Made by a program: the position numbers and the translations under genes
Shown here: positions 23,034-34,839 of the stretch, piece by piece
Layout: the number at the start of each line of letters is the position of its first letter
How positions within the stretch are numbered: position 1 is the stretch's first letter
Notes under the pieces: generated by a model
The model's database searches: none
Seen by the model: the letters and a program-made list of their open reading frames with translations, nothing else
What the model was told of the DNA's origin: nothing
NCBI GenBank assembly: GCA_038049695.1
Contig: CP142453.1
Coordinates: 2,621,501-2,685,500 of the forward strand
DNA length: 64,000 nt
Origin: Cinnamomum chago
Taxonomy: Eukaryota; Streptophyta; Magnoliopsida; Laurales; Lauraceae
Direction: 5' to 3'

Positions 23034-26000
23034 TAGAGATGTCAAACGGGCCGTGCCGGGCAGCTTCGGCCCGCCCGTGCCACGGGCCGGGCTGGCACGG
23101 CCCGCTAGCTCGGCCCGCCAGGGAAAACCCCTGGCACGGCACGGCCCGCCATGGGGTGGGCTGGAGCGGGCCGGGCCAGGCGGGCCTGCTCTGGTTTTTT
23201 TTTTTTTTTTTTTCAGTATTAAAAAGAAATAGAACACAAATAGTCAAATACACAATTACGGAGAATGACAAAGATATTTAAGTGGTTCGGTCAAATTCGA
23301 CCTACTCCACTGAGAAGAGAAAACCATTTGGATCTTTAACTTTTTGAAGGTTTTTAAATAGGATTACCTTCAAAACCTTACAATCTTTTTAGAAAATAAA
23401 AAATAAAATAAAAAAAGAATGTTAAACTTATAAATTTAAAAATTACAATGAAGGAAAAAGTAAAAAATCAGACATGTAGTCCACTGAAGTATTCTACTGG
23501 ATCATAATCTTCCATTGATGTCAACTGTTGCTTCTTCTTATCTGCCAAATACCAGTCTCGTAGGCAAACACAACACTCCACCGTTTCTTCAGTCAGATTG
23601 GTTCTTTTGTCATCCACCACACGTCCACCTGCACTAAAAGCATGTTCTGATGCTACAGAAGACATTGGAATAGTCAATAGATCACGAGTCATGGCGGCTA
23701 ACACCGGATAAATGCTTTCTTGTTGCTTCCACCAAGCTAAAAGGTCAAAATTAGATGCATCTTGCATCCGTATTACACCGACGTCAAGATACGATGATAA
23801 CTCCGTCACAGTGTTACTTGAACTTGAACTGGATGCCATACCCGTAGACAGGGAAAAATACCACACATCCCACTCACCAACACATGTTTGCTAGACTTCT
23901 GAATTGCCCATGCTAAGCCCATCTGTACCCATTTGCTCACAGTAAATTTGAAAAAGTGCTTGTAAATTTGTCTTAATAGTTGAAAAAGTATTTAAATTTA
24001 TATAATTCATATTTTTATTTATTTCATCAATAAAAAATTGTACACCACTTAATTTTAACCTATGATCAAATACGGCAGCTAAAGAAAATGTCATTAGAGC
24101 CTCTTTCCAATATTTATTAAAATTTTCTTCCATGTTTTTAACAGGGGTACTCAGTAAATCATGATTTCTAAATCTACAGAATTGTACAGTAATTTTAAAA
24201 GGCTTCATTAAATCTTTATTAGATGTGGGATAATATATCCTAGAAAAAAATAATGTTGAGGTATAAAAAACTTCTAATAAATCCCTTATATGTGCACATA
24301 ACTCCCAATGCTCATCACTAATCATCAAATGTTGTGCATGAAAAGCACAAAATTCATTCAAAATAGTTTTCCGGTCAAGTGCCTTGTTTAACATATCATA
24401 CTTAGAATTTCATCTATGTTCTACCTCCTTGGGTATTTTAATAGCTGATACGCCTTGCCTCGCACATATTTGGACATACAATTGTCTTTTTTGTGCGGAT
24501 GTGAAAATAAATCTAGCAATGTCTTTAATAGAATCTGTGTAAGTTACAATATGCTTTAAACCAACCTTTGCAATGAGATTTAAGATGTGACACACACATC
24601 TATTTTGAAAGATAGAGTTATCTATCAAAGTTGCAAGTGACATCTGCATTCTCATTAATTCAATAGCCACTGTATTATTACTGGCATTATCTAAAGTTAC
24701 AGATAAAAATTTTTCTTTAATATTATATTCATCTAGTTTTTTCTAAAATAAATATACTTATTCTATTGCCACTGTGTGACCATTCAAGAGTGCTAAAACT
24801 AATTATACGTTTATTAATAATCTATTTTGAATCTATGTTATGTGCAGTAATACAAAGATAACTATCACCCCCTTGAGATGTCCACATATCTGTGGTTATA
24901 GCTATTCTGCCAGGAATTTCTGCTAGGTAATTTTTTATATTTATTTTCTCTTCCTGCCAGAGTCTAATAGCATCATTTCTAGCTGTATTTCTTGAAATAC
25001 TGTGAAATTGTGGTTGACAGTATTCCTGGACCCATTTTTCGAAAAATTCATTTTCAACAAAACAAAATGGTAATTCGGATAACACAATCATTTTAACAAG
25101 ATTTTGTCTACCACTTTGTGCATTAAAGGAAAAAAGACATAAACTGCTACTACTGCTACCACCACCAGTACTAGAAATTTGGGTCTGTGATCCAGGCCTC
25201 CTTGTCCCTGCATCAGCTGGCTTATGTAAGGTAAGATATTTTTGCTTATGTCTTGTCAAATGGCCGGTACCCATTTTTGAAGTGGCACCATAAATCTTAC
25301 TACAAAATTTGCATTTTGCCTTTTCAACTGTTTTTCCATTTTCAATAACCTCAAATCTTGTAAATATTTCCCAAACTGCTGAAGTTCTATTTCTCTTGGT
25401 TGATTTACGAGAACTCTGTGGAAGTGGTGGTAAATCATCTACTTCATCTTGTAGTTCAATAAAATTTTCATGTTCCCCCCCTAAATTAACAGAAGAAGAT
25501 TCTGTGGGAAGTCTTCTAGCCATATTTCAAAAAATAAATTTTATAAATAATAACAGTAATAGGCTCTAATAGCCTTCTTTTGTGATTATTAATATAAGAA
25601 AGGGGAGAAAATGAGAGTTAATACAATATAATATAAACTTATATATATGGAATCTCAAATTTAAATAATATAAATACCTCTAAATCTTTGAAGGCCCCTT
25701 TATCTTGTCTCTTGATGACTTGATCTTTGGCCCTCCAAAAACTTCTTAGAGAGAGTGAAAGAGTTGAATGCTTTGAGATAGAACTAGAGAATATATAAAG
25801 AGAATGAAAGAGTTGTGTAAAATTGGTGAGGAATGAGAATGGGAGGGTTAAGGTATTTATAGACTTTATAAAATGACAAATGACACAAAATACCCCTTAT
25901 ATGACTGTTTTATGGCTGTTGGGGGGAGGTAAAAGTGACTTTTTAAAAAAAAAAATGGATATGGCCGTTGGGCGGGCCAGCGGGCTAGGCTGGCGGGCCT

Positions 26001-26139
26001 ATTCCAGCGTGCCCAGCGGGTTGGAGGCACCAGCCCGCGGGCCTGGCGGGCCCAGCCACCTCGGCCCACAGGCCGTGCCAGGCGACGGCCCGTTGACTGG
26101 CGTTCGGCCCGGCCCGGCCCGACCCATTTGACATCTCTA
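23034..26139 (-). mobile_element. hAT transposon in intron 1 of C
   Basis: About 3.1 kb with terminal inverted repeats TAGAGATGTCAAACGGG and (right end) TAGAGATGTCAAATGGG. Flanks are TGTCAGGA (23025-23032) and TGTCAGGT (26140-26147), an 8-bp target duplication with one difference. The other copies show an uninterrupted CATGTCAGGTT here. Both subterminal regions (about 23050-23185 and 25965-26120) are dense arrays of GGCCCG/CGGGCC motifs. A broken transposase lies inside on the minus strand. Confidence 0.9.
23468..25523 (-). pseudogene. hAT transposase (BED finger, hAT C-terminal domain), inactivated
   Basis: Four consecutive minus-strand pieces (25523-24822, about 24740-24410, 24394-23891 and 23866-23468) give the domain order of a plant RICESLEEPER/Ac-like hAT transposase. 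First is a BED zinc finger at residues 48-100 (VWEIFTRFEVI, CKFC, HLTRH). A middle catalytic region follows. The last piece is the hATC dimerisation domain (LAWWKQQE, ASEHAFSAGGRVVDDKR). Frameshifts or stops separate the pieces near 24820, 24735 (TAG), 24410 and 23890, so no full enzyme can be made. A standard hAT enzyme would be about 650-700 aa, matching the sum of the parts. Confidence 0.9.
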
Positions 26140-26147
26140 TGTCAGGT

Positions 26148-26544
26148 TCTGGGAACTGAAAAGGCTAGAAAACAAGCCATATGAAAAACTAATTTTAGAA
26201 GTGAAGAAAATTAATTTTACCTCATTTGAGAAGTCAAAAATTAGGGTGAAGAAAAGTGAAAAAGTATAATTTTATTTGTTTGTGAGGTAGAGAGACAAAG
26301 ACCAATTTACCCTTGTTTTTGTAAAAGTTACCATTGGACAAAAAGGGCAGTTCAGTAATTTTTGAAAAATTATCCTCTTTTACTCTCATCCCCTCGGGGG
26401 GAGGATTTTTTAGTGGGCCCCACACTCTTTTTCCCTCCATTTTTCCCCTCCCCCCTCCCAAACACCCTCATTTTTCATTTTCCCTCTATTTTTCCCCATT
26501 TTTTTTCCTCCCCCTCATTTTACCCCCTTCCCAAACGGACCATA
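26148..26544. other. Remnant of intron 1 of C and a truncated MITE; exon 1 missing
   Basis: 26148-26205 still matches intron 1 of the sister copies. The next 340 bp ends in CCCCTTCCCAAACGGACC, resembling one terminal repeat of the MITE at 48734-49013, with T/C-rich stretches before it. The Ser-rich first exon expected here is not found on either strand, so a deletion took it and the left end of the MITE. Confidence 0.6.
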
Positions 26545-27425
26545 ATAGTATGATACACCCTCGGGTACTCTCCAATGTACATATGCCACTTCATCTCGTT
26601 GGAAGTGCCTTTCTCCGAATCTTTCTTGGCAGCTAGCTACTCAAGCAACTATTTTTATTTTTATTTTCCAAAATTGGAAACCGTTATGAATTTATTTTCC
26701 ACTTTTATTTCATATAAGGATTCTTGGTGGATCCTACTCAAATTGAGTGAAATTTTATGAGAGCTCATAAATATTGTGTAATTTATTTGGTTGGTTTGGA
26801 TTTTATATGAGTGGCCCTATCGAGAAGCATCTTGGATTTGTTAGATTACTATCAGTTTAAGTGAGAATTTTTAGCAAGTCTAACTGTAATTGAATGGGAT
26901 TTCATTGAGCTCATAAAATGAGGTGTGACTTATCTTGATTTATTTAAGTCATTTATAAGTGGGCCACATCAAAGAGGGTCATGAATTTGTGAGACTGATG
27001 TTAAATTATGTGAGTATTTTTAAGTGGGACCAACTTTGATTGGGTAAAACTTCTAATGAAATCATGGGCATGTATTATATAATGAGTCCTCCATGAGATA
27101 AACCTAGCTCCAAAATGAAAGTTATGCACTTTGCTTGAGGAAGAACATAGCCTATGTCAATCGGTAGGCCTAACTCTAAAAGTAAAAAAATTTAGCAAGC
27201 ATATTGGTGTTTTAGATTTTAGACATGAAACCATTGATTTAGAGTGGGTTAAGAATTCATAAGGGGTAGTGTTGGAAAGTAATTTGCTTTGAAATTAATA
27301 AGAGTAGTTTTGGAAAAAAAAACAGTTGCTTTAATAGCAGTGAAGGAAGATATCGAGAAAGGTGCCTCCAACGAGATGAGGTGGCATGCGAACATTGGAG
27401 AGTACCAGGAGATGTATCATACTAT
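26545..27425. mobile_element. Long-TIR DNA element (Mutator-like?) upstream of C
   Basis: About 880 bp whose ends are inverted copies for at least 85 bp: ATAGTATGATACACC at the left and ATAGTATGATACATC when the right end is read on the other strand, continuing through CTCTCCAATG and CATCTCGTTGGA. No clear target duplication. No transposase is seen. Long terminal inverted repeats suggest a Mutator-like non-autonomous element; inference. A left-end copy lies at the matching place upstream of D (49790-50046). Confidence 0.7.
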
Positions 27426-27494
27426 GGTAGTATGGTGCAGGGATCTCTTTCAGTTAGTTACTAGCAACACCCCGTGCAATATACGATCCAGTAT

Positions 27495-28305
27495 AATTTT
27501 CTTGTGTTAATACCTGGATCTAAATGGGCCGTCTGATAACTCATCTGTGAATCTGAATGAGGACCCATGGGCGACCCATTATGTGTTGAGCCTATGCGAG
27601 GTGGGACAAACCAGCGTCTAATCAGAGAGGGAGAAAACGTGTTTTAGGAAGCAATTAAGAAGCGGAATTTTTTTTTTTTTTTTAAGTTTCAATCATTATT
27701 TGGTCCATTCAATTTCTTGCGTTGATACCGGGACCAAGGTGGGCCACCAGATGACCCATCCGATCCGTGGATCCAAATGAAGACCCACTGGAAACCCATT
27801 ATGTGGTGGACCTGTGCGAGTTGGGCCCAATTTGGCCCACCATCTAGCGTCTGATCAGAGAGAGTGAGATGACTTATTTTAGGAAGCAATTAAGAAGTGG
27901 GAATTTGTTTTTTTTTTTTTTTTTTAAGTTTCAGTCATTGTTTGGGCCATATAGCTGTTCCGCTTGATTTTCTTGTGTTGATACTGGGACCCAGGTGGGC
28001 CACCGGATGATTCATCCGATCCGTCGATCCGAAAGAGGACCCATCAGCGACCCATTATGTTGTGAACTCGTGTGAGGTGGGCCCTGTTTGGCCCACCATC
28101 TAGCGATTGATCAAAGAGAGGGAGAGTACGTGTTTTAGGAAGCAGTTAAGAAGCCAGAATTTTTTTTTAAAGTTTTAGTCATTGTTTGGGCCATTCAGTT
28201 TCTTGCGTTGATACCGGGACCCAGGTGGGCCACCGGATGACCCATCCGATCCGTGGATCCGAAGGAGGACCCATGGGTGACCCAGTAAGTGGTGGGCCAT
28301 CAGAG
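27495..28305. repeat. Minisatellite, roughly 215-255 bp unit, about 3.5 copies
   Basis: Units start with CTTG(C/T)GTT(G/A)ATAC near 27502, 27716, 27972 and 28203. Each contains GACCCATCCGATCCGTGGATC-like sequence, a GGAAGCAATTAAGAAG box and, except at the end, a poly-T run of 9-20 bp. Spacing varies (about 214, 256 and 231 bp), mainly through the poly-T length and small indels. Just after it a Helitron-like hairpin CCGTGCATAGCATGG precedes TTTTTAGT (about 28334-28360). Confidence 0.85.
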
Positions 28306-28379
28306 AGGGGAGAGGAAAAACTTCAGTGGTCCGTGCATAGCATGGGGGTTTTTAGTATATTCATTACCTGAATAATCTA

Positions 28380-29700
28380 ATAATTGTGTCGCCCCACATT
28401 CTCACACGGCCATAAACGTGTTAGATATTTAATGTTTTAGTGTAAACTTTAATATTCTTATCCCTTAATAATGATCAATATTTTAATATTATAAGATTAG
28501 AGAATATTGATATCCTTGGTACCCTGTAATATATTAATAAAACTATTAACGTATCGCCACTATATAAATTATAGTGGCAATGTATATAGTTATAGTTTAA
28601 ATCAATATATAAATAGGTACTTGTACAGTAATTATATGTATATTGGAAAAAAAATATACTATTAAGTGGTATATTATTACAATGGAGAAAAATAGTAGGT
28701 TAAGAATAGTACAGACGAACAATATACTATTAAATATATTATAACAATTAAAAATATGTAATTTCTAATATATACAATCTTATAATATATTATCCCTGAT
28801 TTGTCTATAGTACTATTTTGAATATATATTGTAGATATATCTATAGTACTATTAGAGATAATAAAATTACATTATTAATATATTAGGTCAAACAATGAAT
28901 ATATTAATATTCATACCATTTAATAAATTATTAAATTTTAAATACGGGTGTACATATATATTTGAACCGGGACCCAGGTGTATATTATGTATTTATAAAC
29001 ACAGGTACAAATATTACCTTCAGATAATATTTATATTAATATTGATATAATATTAATAATTATATCAATATTATCCAATTAATTGGACATGCATTTATAT
29101 TATTGTGTACAAAAGGTAATATCTTTTATATTATTAAAGATCGTATAAGAGTCATCGTACATATTCATTTTTGGACATACTATTTTAATCATAGGCTTGT
29201 TAAATTACATATAATTATACAATATATAATTATATCTAATTATATTTCTAAATTATACTATTGACCTAATTATCTCTAATATATTTTTAATATCCAATAA
29301 TGGATATAATATGTACCTTATATTGTACAATAATGGTGGTTATCAACACCTTGTGTTCCACATTTACTTCAGTATGCCTACATATTATTACAATATATTT
29401 CCCGTGTCATGAATATCCCATTTACCATGGTATAGAAATTATGTGGGAAATGTTGTAATGAAATATTATAATATATTATAATGTAATTACCAAAGATATT
29501 ATCAGAAACATCCAATTCTCGTCGGGCAACAAAGCATTCTGCCATATAATGTATGATAATTGTTAAATTATCAATATTAAATAATCATTATTTAATGATA
29601 TATTACCTGGGAACGAATAAATGATATAATGTTCATTACCTGTATACTATAAAACTTATAAAAAGATCAATATTTTATAATGAATAAAACTCATGGGGCA
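28380..29700. other. Very AT-rich island
   Basis: About 1.3 kb made mostly of TATA, TTATAATAT and similar words, with many short imperfect palindromes. No open frame of note. No gene or terminal repeats recognised. It may be the inside of a decayed element, or a matrix-attachment-like region; the function is unknown. Confidence 0.7.
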
Positions 29701-31135
29701 AGTAAATAATTATTCAAACTCAATTGCACATGGGATGACATCATCAGTTTTATCATTCTGTCTCCTTTTTATATCAAGTCATCCCCACAATTAAGTCATT
29801 CTTTCTCAACAACAGTACTAAGTCAATGAATGTCTACACTTTCAATGAACCCCCAGACCATTGAATCACTTCATCTTGTCATCTTCCTACAGCAGACGAT
29901 CTGTAACAGAACGTCTGCAAACGGACCTCCACTATTCCCTCTCTCTGCTCGTTCTCTCTCTTTCTCTCTTTCTCTCTCAGCCTGCTCTTATAATGTATGA
30001 TACAACTACTATTGAAATAATTTCTTAGTATGGGTTCTCTTATGCTAAACCCCATTCACAGACTAATTAAATAAAAGGAGTATCGACTTGAAGTGCATCG
30101 AGTGTCTGATTTTACGGAGTGAACTCTTTTTGGTGGTTCAACAGAAAGGTTTCAGTAAAATACAGAAAGAATCAATCAATCTATTATCATATATAGATTA
30201 ACAGAAATGTAAGCAGAATTGAAAAGCTTATGACAAAGAAGCCGTTGAAAGCTTATAGCTTTTGGTTTGAAATCAATCGCAGCCTACCCGAGTCATATAT
30301 GCGTGCATAAGGAAACCGCCCTTGATGTTTCAGCGCTTCCTTTCTTTCGATGAAATGGTAAAGAAGAGAAATGATAAGTTATGATCGGAAGATTTTTTAG
30401 AGAAGAAGTGGAGAGTGAGGATGTTTCAGTGCTTCCTTTCTCTCGACGAGATGGTAGAGAAGAGAGAGGATCGGTTATGATGAGTTAGGAGGATTTTATG
30501 GAGAAAAAGTGGAGAGTGGGGATTATGTGTATCTGCATGTAGGCAGACAGGTGTCAGCATTCAAAGGGAGCAGGTGTCAGCATACTAAGGGAGACTACAT
30601 TCCTTTAGTATAATAGACTAGCTTTTCCCTCTGCCTTCCTAAAACCCGCATAAGAGAAGATAAGAACATTCTCCTTAATAAAATCTCTTTGGAAGTGAGT
30701 GCCTTGTAATTAGCCCTTTTGATCAATGACCATTATGGGTTTTAATACCCTCCACAACCTTTAGGTTATTGAATCCTGATCTTTTTCCAACTGTGCTAGG
30801 GCGGACCCAAGTATATGCATATGAGTGCAGTCGCACCCATTACGTGGTGGTGCACTTCCAAAACCTATATGAAAATTTTTGGGTCCACTTCTAAAAATTT
30901 AATAAAAATCATGGGTCTACCATCAAAATCAACATGAAAATGCTCGGTTCGCCACTAAACCAAACCACCTTCCTAGGTCCGTCGTTGAACTGTGCTATCC
31001 CATAGTTATTCATTTCTCATATTTTATTTTCATAAAAACAAAAGCTATTTAATGCTCATTTTTGAAAATTCACATTTAGTCATTATTTTAACGACTCATG
31101 ATATAATCCAATGTATTGTAATGCAAACAAACATA
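29701..31135. other. Spacer with a 97-bp tandem duplication
   Basis: No gene is seen. Two imperfect direct copies of a 97-bp unit start at 30323 and 30420 (each begins GATGTTTCAG and contains GCTTCCTTTC and a GTGGAGAGTG end). A (TC)n-rich stretch lies at about 29938-29980. Near 30605-30625 TAGTATAATAGACTAGC resembles a minus-strand Helitron 5' end. Confidence 0.55.
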
Positions 31136-31140
31136 CCATT

Positions 31141-34093
31141 TGTCACGTCCCCCGAACCTGATTAGAGAATAAACCGGATCCGGGGAATGAAATTTAAGGC
31201 TAATTAAAATTTTTGCCCTTTAGGCCCAAGGATCGTAAGTCTGCTGTGAGGATATAATATTTCAAGCCTCAAATATAATAAGAATATGCGGAACTCATAC
31301 AATTCTAGGCATATTTGGATATCAACAAGGAATAATGAATCTCATTTTAGATTAAAGTTGAACAAAGAATAAAATAAAATTTAAACAATGAAGTTAATTT
31401 ATTACAATGGCCTTCCCACTAATCAAGGTCATTTAAAACAGTAGTGATGTCAATGATATAAAAGTTTCAACGAGAGATAAATAAAGAATAAAGAATCTAA
31501 TGAAGTCCCAATGAATCTCTCTCGTGCCAAGTATGATGACGCTACTCTACGTCATCTGCACGCCACTCTCGTTCCTCATCAACCGGTTGAAGATCCTCTG
31601 GGATCTCCTCACCTGATTGCTCCTCGTAGTAGTACTCACCTGAGGAGTCTGCACACCAAAAGAATAGAGTCAACGACATGTTGAGCAATAGATAAGCAAG
31701 ATATAAATAATCATGACATGCATCAAGTATAAGAATAATGACAGGTATGATAATCAAAAGAATTCAAGGAATCGAATCTAGGCATAAAGCATAAGTAAAT
31801 AACCATCTGAATCATAAATAGGAATCCTAACAATACTAACAATCACCACTACCAATGTAATGCAATGCACAAGAGGGAGACTCCGTGGATGTCCTAGCCA
31901 CCTCACGGGGTACCAGTAACAATCATATCCAGACTACTAATACCAAAGTCCGGCTCCAGGGGGAGGATCCCAGCTCCCGGTCCTGGGAATAATAGCACGG
32001 TCCCAGCCCGCTCCCAACTATTCAACGCCATGGACGCCGTCCAAAGCCGACTGCCCACCCCGATGTCCGAGTAACCGGCCCATCAATAAACCCCAAACTG
32101 CAGCTGACCATGATATGCAAATAATAATAATAATGTGGTGTTGACACGAGAATAGACCAAGACAAGCAAGTCTGGCTAGCTCAATTTACAAGACATGATC
32201 GTAGGGATTATCTCATTCAAATCAATACAAGACAAAACCAATCACATGGTAATCCCTTCAGTCTAACTAGTCATGTTTATCAATTATATAACACGGGGTC
32301 CTAAGGTACACTCTAAGTCAGGTCCAAGTCCTAATTCTACAAGAGATTATGTTTCATAATTAATTACGTGTATTATGCCAAGAGTGAGTGTACAAGGATT
32401 TATAATAACGGATACAATTAAATAAGTCAAGGAGGAATTACAATCCAAACCTAGGCAAGTGCTGTCATCCATGTATCCTACATGTTCTAATGGAGTACGT
32501 GTGGAATTGGATCAACGATGCTTCTAAGGAAATCCCTTGGTGTACAACCATGTTAAGCATCCATTAATTCAATTTCATACGCATTCGGTTATCCCATTTT
32601 TAATACACGAATACCTAGACACCTAATCGAAGCACACCAAGCCACGTGCTACGATTTAATCCTCGTTAATGGTCAACTGATAGCAGGTTCTTGGTTTCCA
32701 ACATCTAAGGCCCAAACCTAAGTTATTGGTCTCATTTTTAATAAAATATAGGCTGGGTCAATAATATGAGTTTTTACATCACTTCCCGACCTCCGATCGT
32801 TATGAAACTAGAACCATTGGATTCTACATCTCAAGGTCTTTCCAACTGTATATAATATGTAGAAATCCGACGTACGGATTAAAAGTTATAAGTGTTTTAA
32901 GTCCTTTTCCGAAGTTGTCCGAAATTACGAAAATGCCCTCCGATCCATCGGACAACATGTCCGATATATTCGTCCTAGTTAACTGAGTCCAAATTGCAGT
33001 CCGATCGATCGGCTTGCAGGACCGATCGATCGGCACTGTAGCCTGAGCCCGAAAATGGGTTTTTTGCTTGTTTTTCCTGCAGAAAACGAGCCTCCATGCT
33101 CCCTCAATCATTTCAATCACCATTCTCATCCATTCTATCAAATTAAAAACATCAAAAGGGTACCACTTTAACAATTAATCCAATTCAACCCACAAATCTA
33201 ACCTAACATGTCAATCCCAATGCAATACCAACAATAAGCTTGGAATTTGGGTAATCTAATAAGGATATCATTGCAATCAAAAGAAAACAATACACACATG
33301 ATTAAATATAAAATGCATATCTACTTGCCTCAACCAAGAAGATGATTAGAAATTGGAAAAGCTTGAGGAGAAGCTTTCTACCACGAAGACCACAATCTAC
33401 CCCGCTCAAAAGTAATCTAGAACACCGAGAAGAAGAAAGAAAGGAAAAAGATCATGATCCAACCTATTCTAAACAAAATAGAAAACGAATGGAAAAGTTG
33501 ATGATGAGAAAAGACTTACCAACTAGTATCAATGGAGAAAGGAGATCGAAAGGAAGAAGATGTGCGGTCCGGATCGCGGAGGTAATCTCTCCCGGAGGGA
33601 GATCTGGGCTTGAGAAGATAAGGGGAAGAAGATGGGCTACTGTAACTCTCGTTGCAGAAGTGAGAATGCGATTAGGGCTAATCCCTGTTTAAGAAGAAGA
33701 GAGGGAGGAAAAGACTAATTTGCCCTCAAGTGGGTCCAGTGAAAGAATAGACCATTTGAAGGGTTTCTGATCGTCGGATCGAGACGAGCCAAGAGACAAA
33801 AATGATCAGCGCGACGAGACATTTCCAATGAACCCAAAATCACAGTGATAGAAATTTTTCGGAAAAACACTTAATTTTCTCCTAATTTGCAAACTACCCC
33901 CTGCTAGGATCAAACGAACTCGGAATCGAACGAGACTTCGCAGACACTATCCTAACACTAAAAGAAACTCACTCAAAGACTAAACTCACTTAAATATCTA
34001 AAATACAAATAATTATAATAATAATAATAAAATAAATGGGTCAACGGGCCTGCTAGTGGGCCCAATTGACCCAGTAAGGTCGCGGACCTTACA
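31141..34093. mobile_element. 2.95-kb LTR-like element with perfect target duplication
   Basis: Begins TGTCACGTCCCC and ends ACCTTACA, flanked by exact CCATT duplications at 31136-31140 and 34094-34098. TG...CA ends and a 5-bp duplication are LTR hallmarks. I see no pair of internal direct repeats, no primer-binding site and no pol motifs, so it behaves as one very long solo LTR (Gypsy Tekay-like LTRs reach this length) or a non-coding element. It contains the tandem palindromes CCGATCGATCGG at 33001-33012 and 33022-33033. Short open frames inside (31542-31757 minus, acidic; 33342-33692 plus, Arg-rich) have no recognised domain. Confidence 0.75.
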
Positions 34094-34296
34094 CCATTTG
34101 TGTCATGTATGAGAATGTATATTTGGATAAAGATGCATGCATCTAACTTAGAAGGATTAGCTTCGGTGAGAGGAAAAAAAAAGTGAATAGCCTGTGGTAA
34201 ACCCAGACCCAAAAAGCATAACTTGCCCTCGAAAATATCTAGCTGCTGAACTATTTAATGAAAAAGCGATCCCTCTGCCAACTGAATTGATACTTA

Positions 34297-34330
34297 CTAG
34301 TAAAATCCCGTGCTATGCACGGACCACGGA
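34297..34330 (-). mobile_element. Helitron 3' terminus
   Basis: On the minus strand the hairpin CCGTGCATAGCACGG is followed by GATTTTACTAG and then T, the canonical Helitron 3' end. The matching 5' end may be TTATACTATACTAAAGC near 36648, with later insertions between, but the link is not proven. Confidence 0.7.
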
Positions 34331-34839
34331 ACCACCAAATGCACAGACTTAAATGAATTATTTTTATTAAATTTAATTAATTAGTAAACTGTAGAGATTG
34401 GTGGGTCGACACTGATTGATACACCCGACACGTCTGTACTAACCGTAGCGCTTTCGTCTCCTACAAGCATGTTGGAGATAGACATGAACTCTACATGAAA
34501 AACTCATTTACGACGAAAGTAATTGTTCCAAGAAAAGTAATTTTACACCTCTTATCCAGCAAGTCTTTGACTTCGTCCGAAGCACTTCATGTGCCCGAAG
34601 TTAGAACTGGCTCTAAATTTGTGTTTGAAGCAAATACATTTCTGGTTACCAAACTTGAAGTGTTTGTAGGAAAAAGAATTTATTTCTTAAGTCCTTTTCA
34701 AATAAAATGTGAATTCCATAGGTAATTAGAATACCTTTTTTTATTATATATTATTGTGTTATATATGGCATGTTAGATTAGGACAAACGCTTTATTAAAA
34801 TATGGTTGAGCTTAGACTGGTTTCACATGCACATGGTTT

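Noticed and set aside
27495-28305. CRISPR-like array
   Set aside because: Units of more than 200 bp without regular spacers in a plant nuclear context; it is a minisatellite.
33342-33692. 116-codon Arg/Lys-rich plus-strand open frame
   Set aside because: Inside the 2.95-kb LTR-like element, low-complexity composition, no recognised domain.
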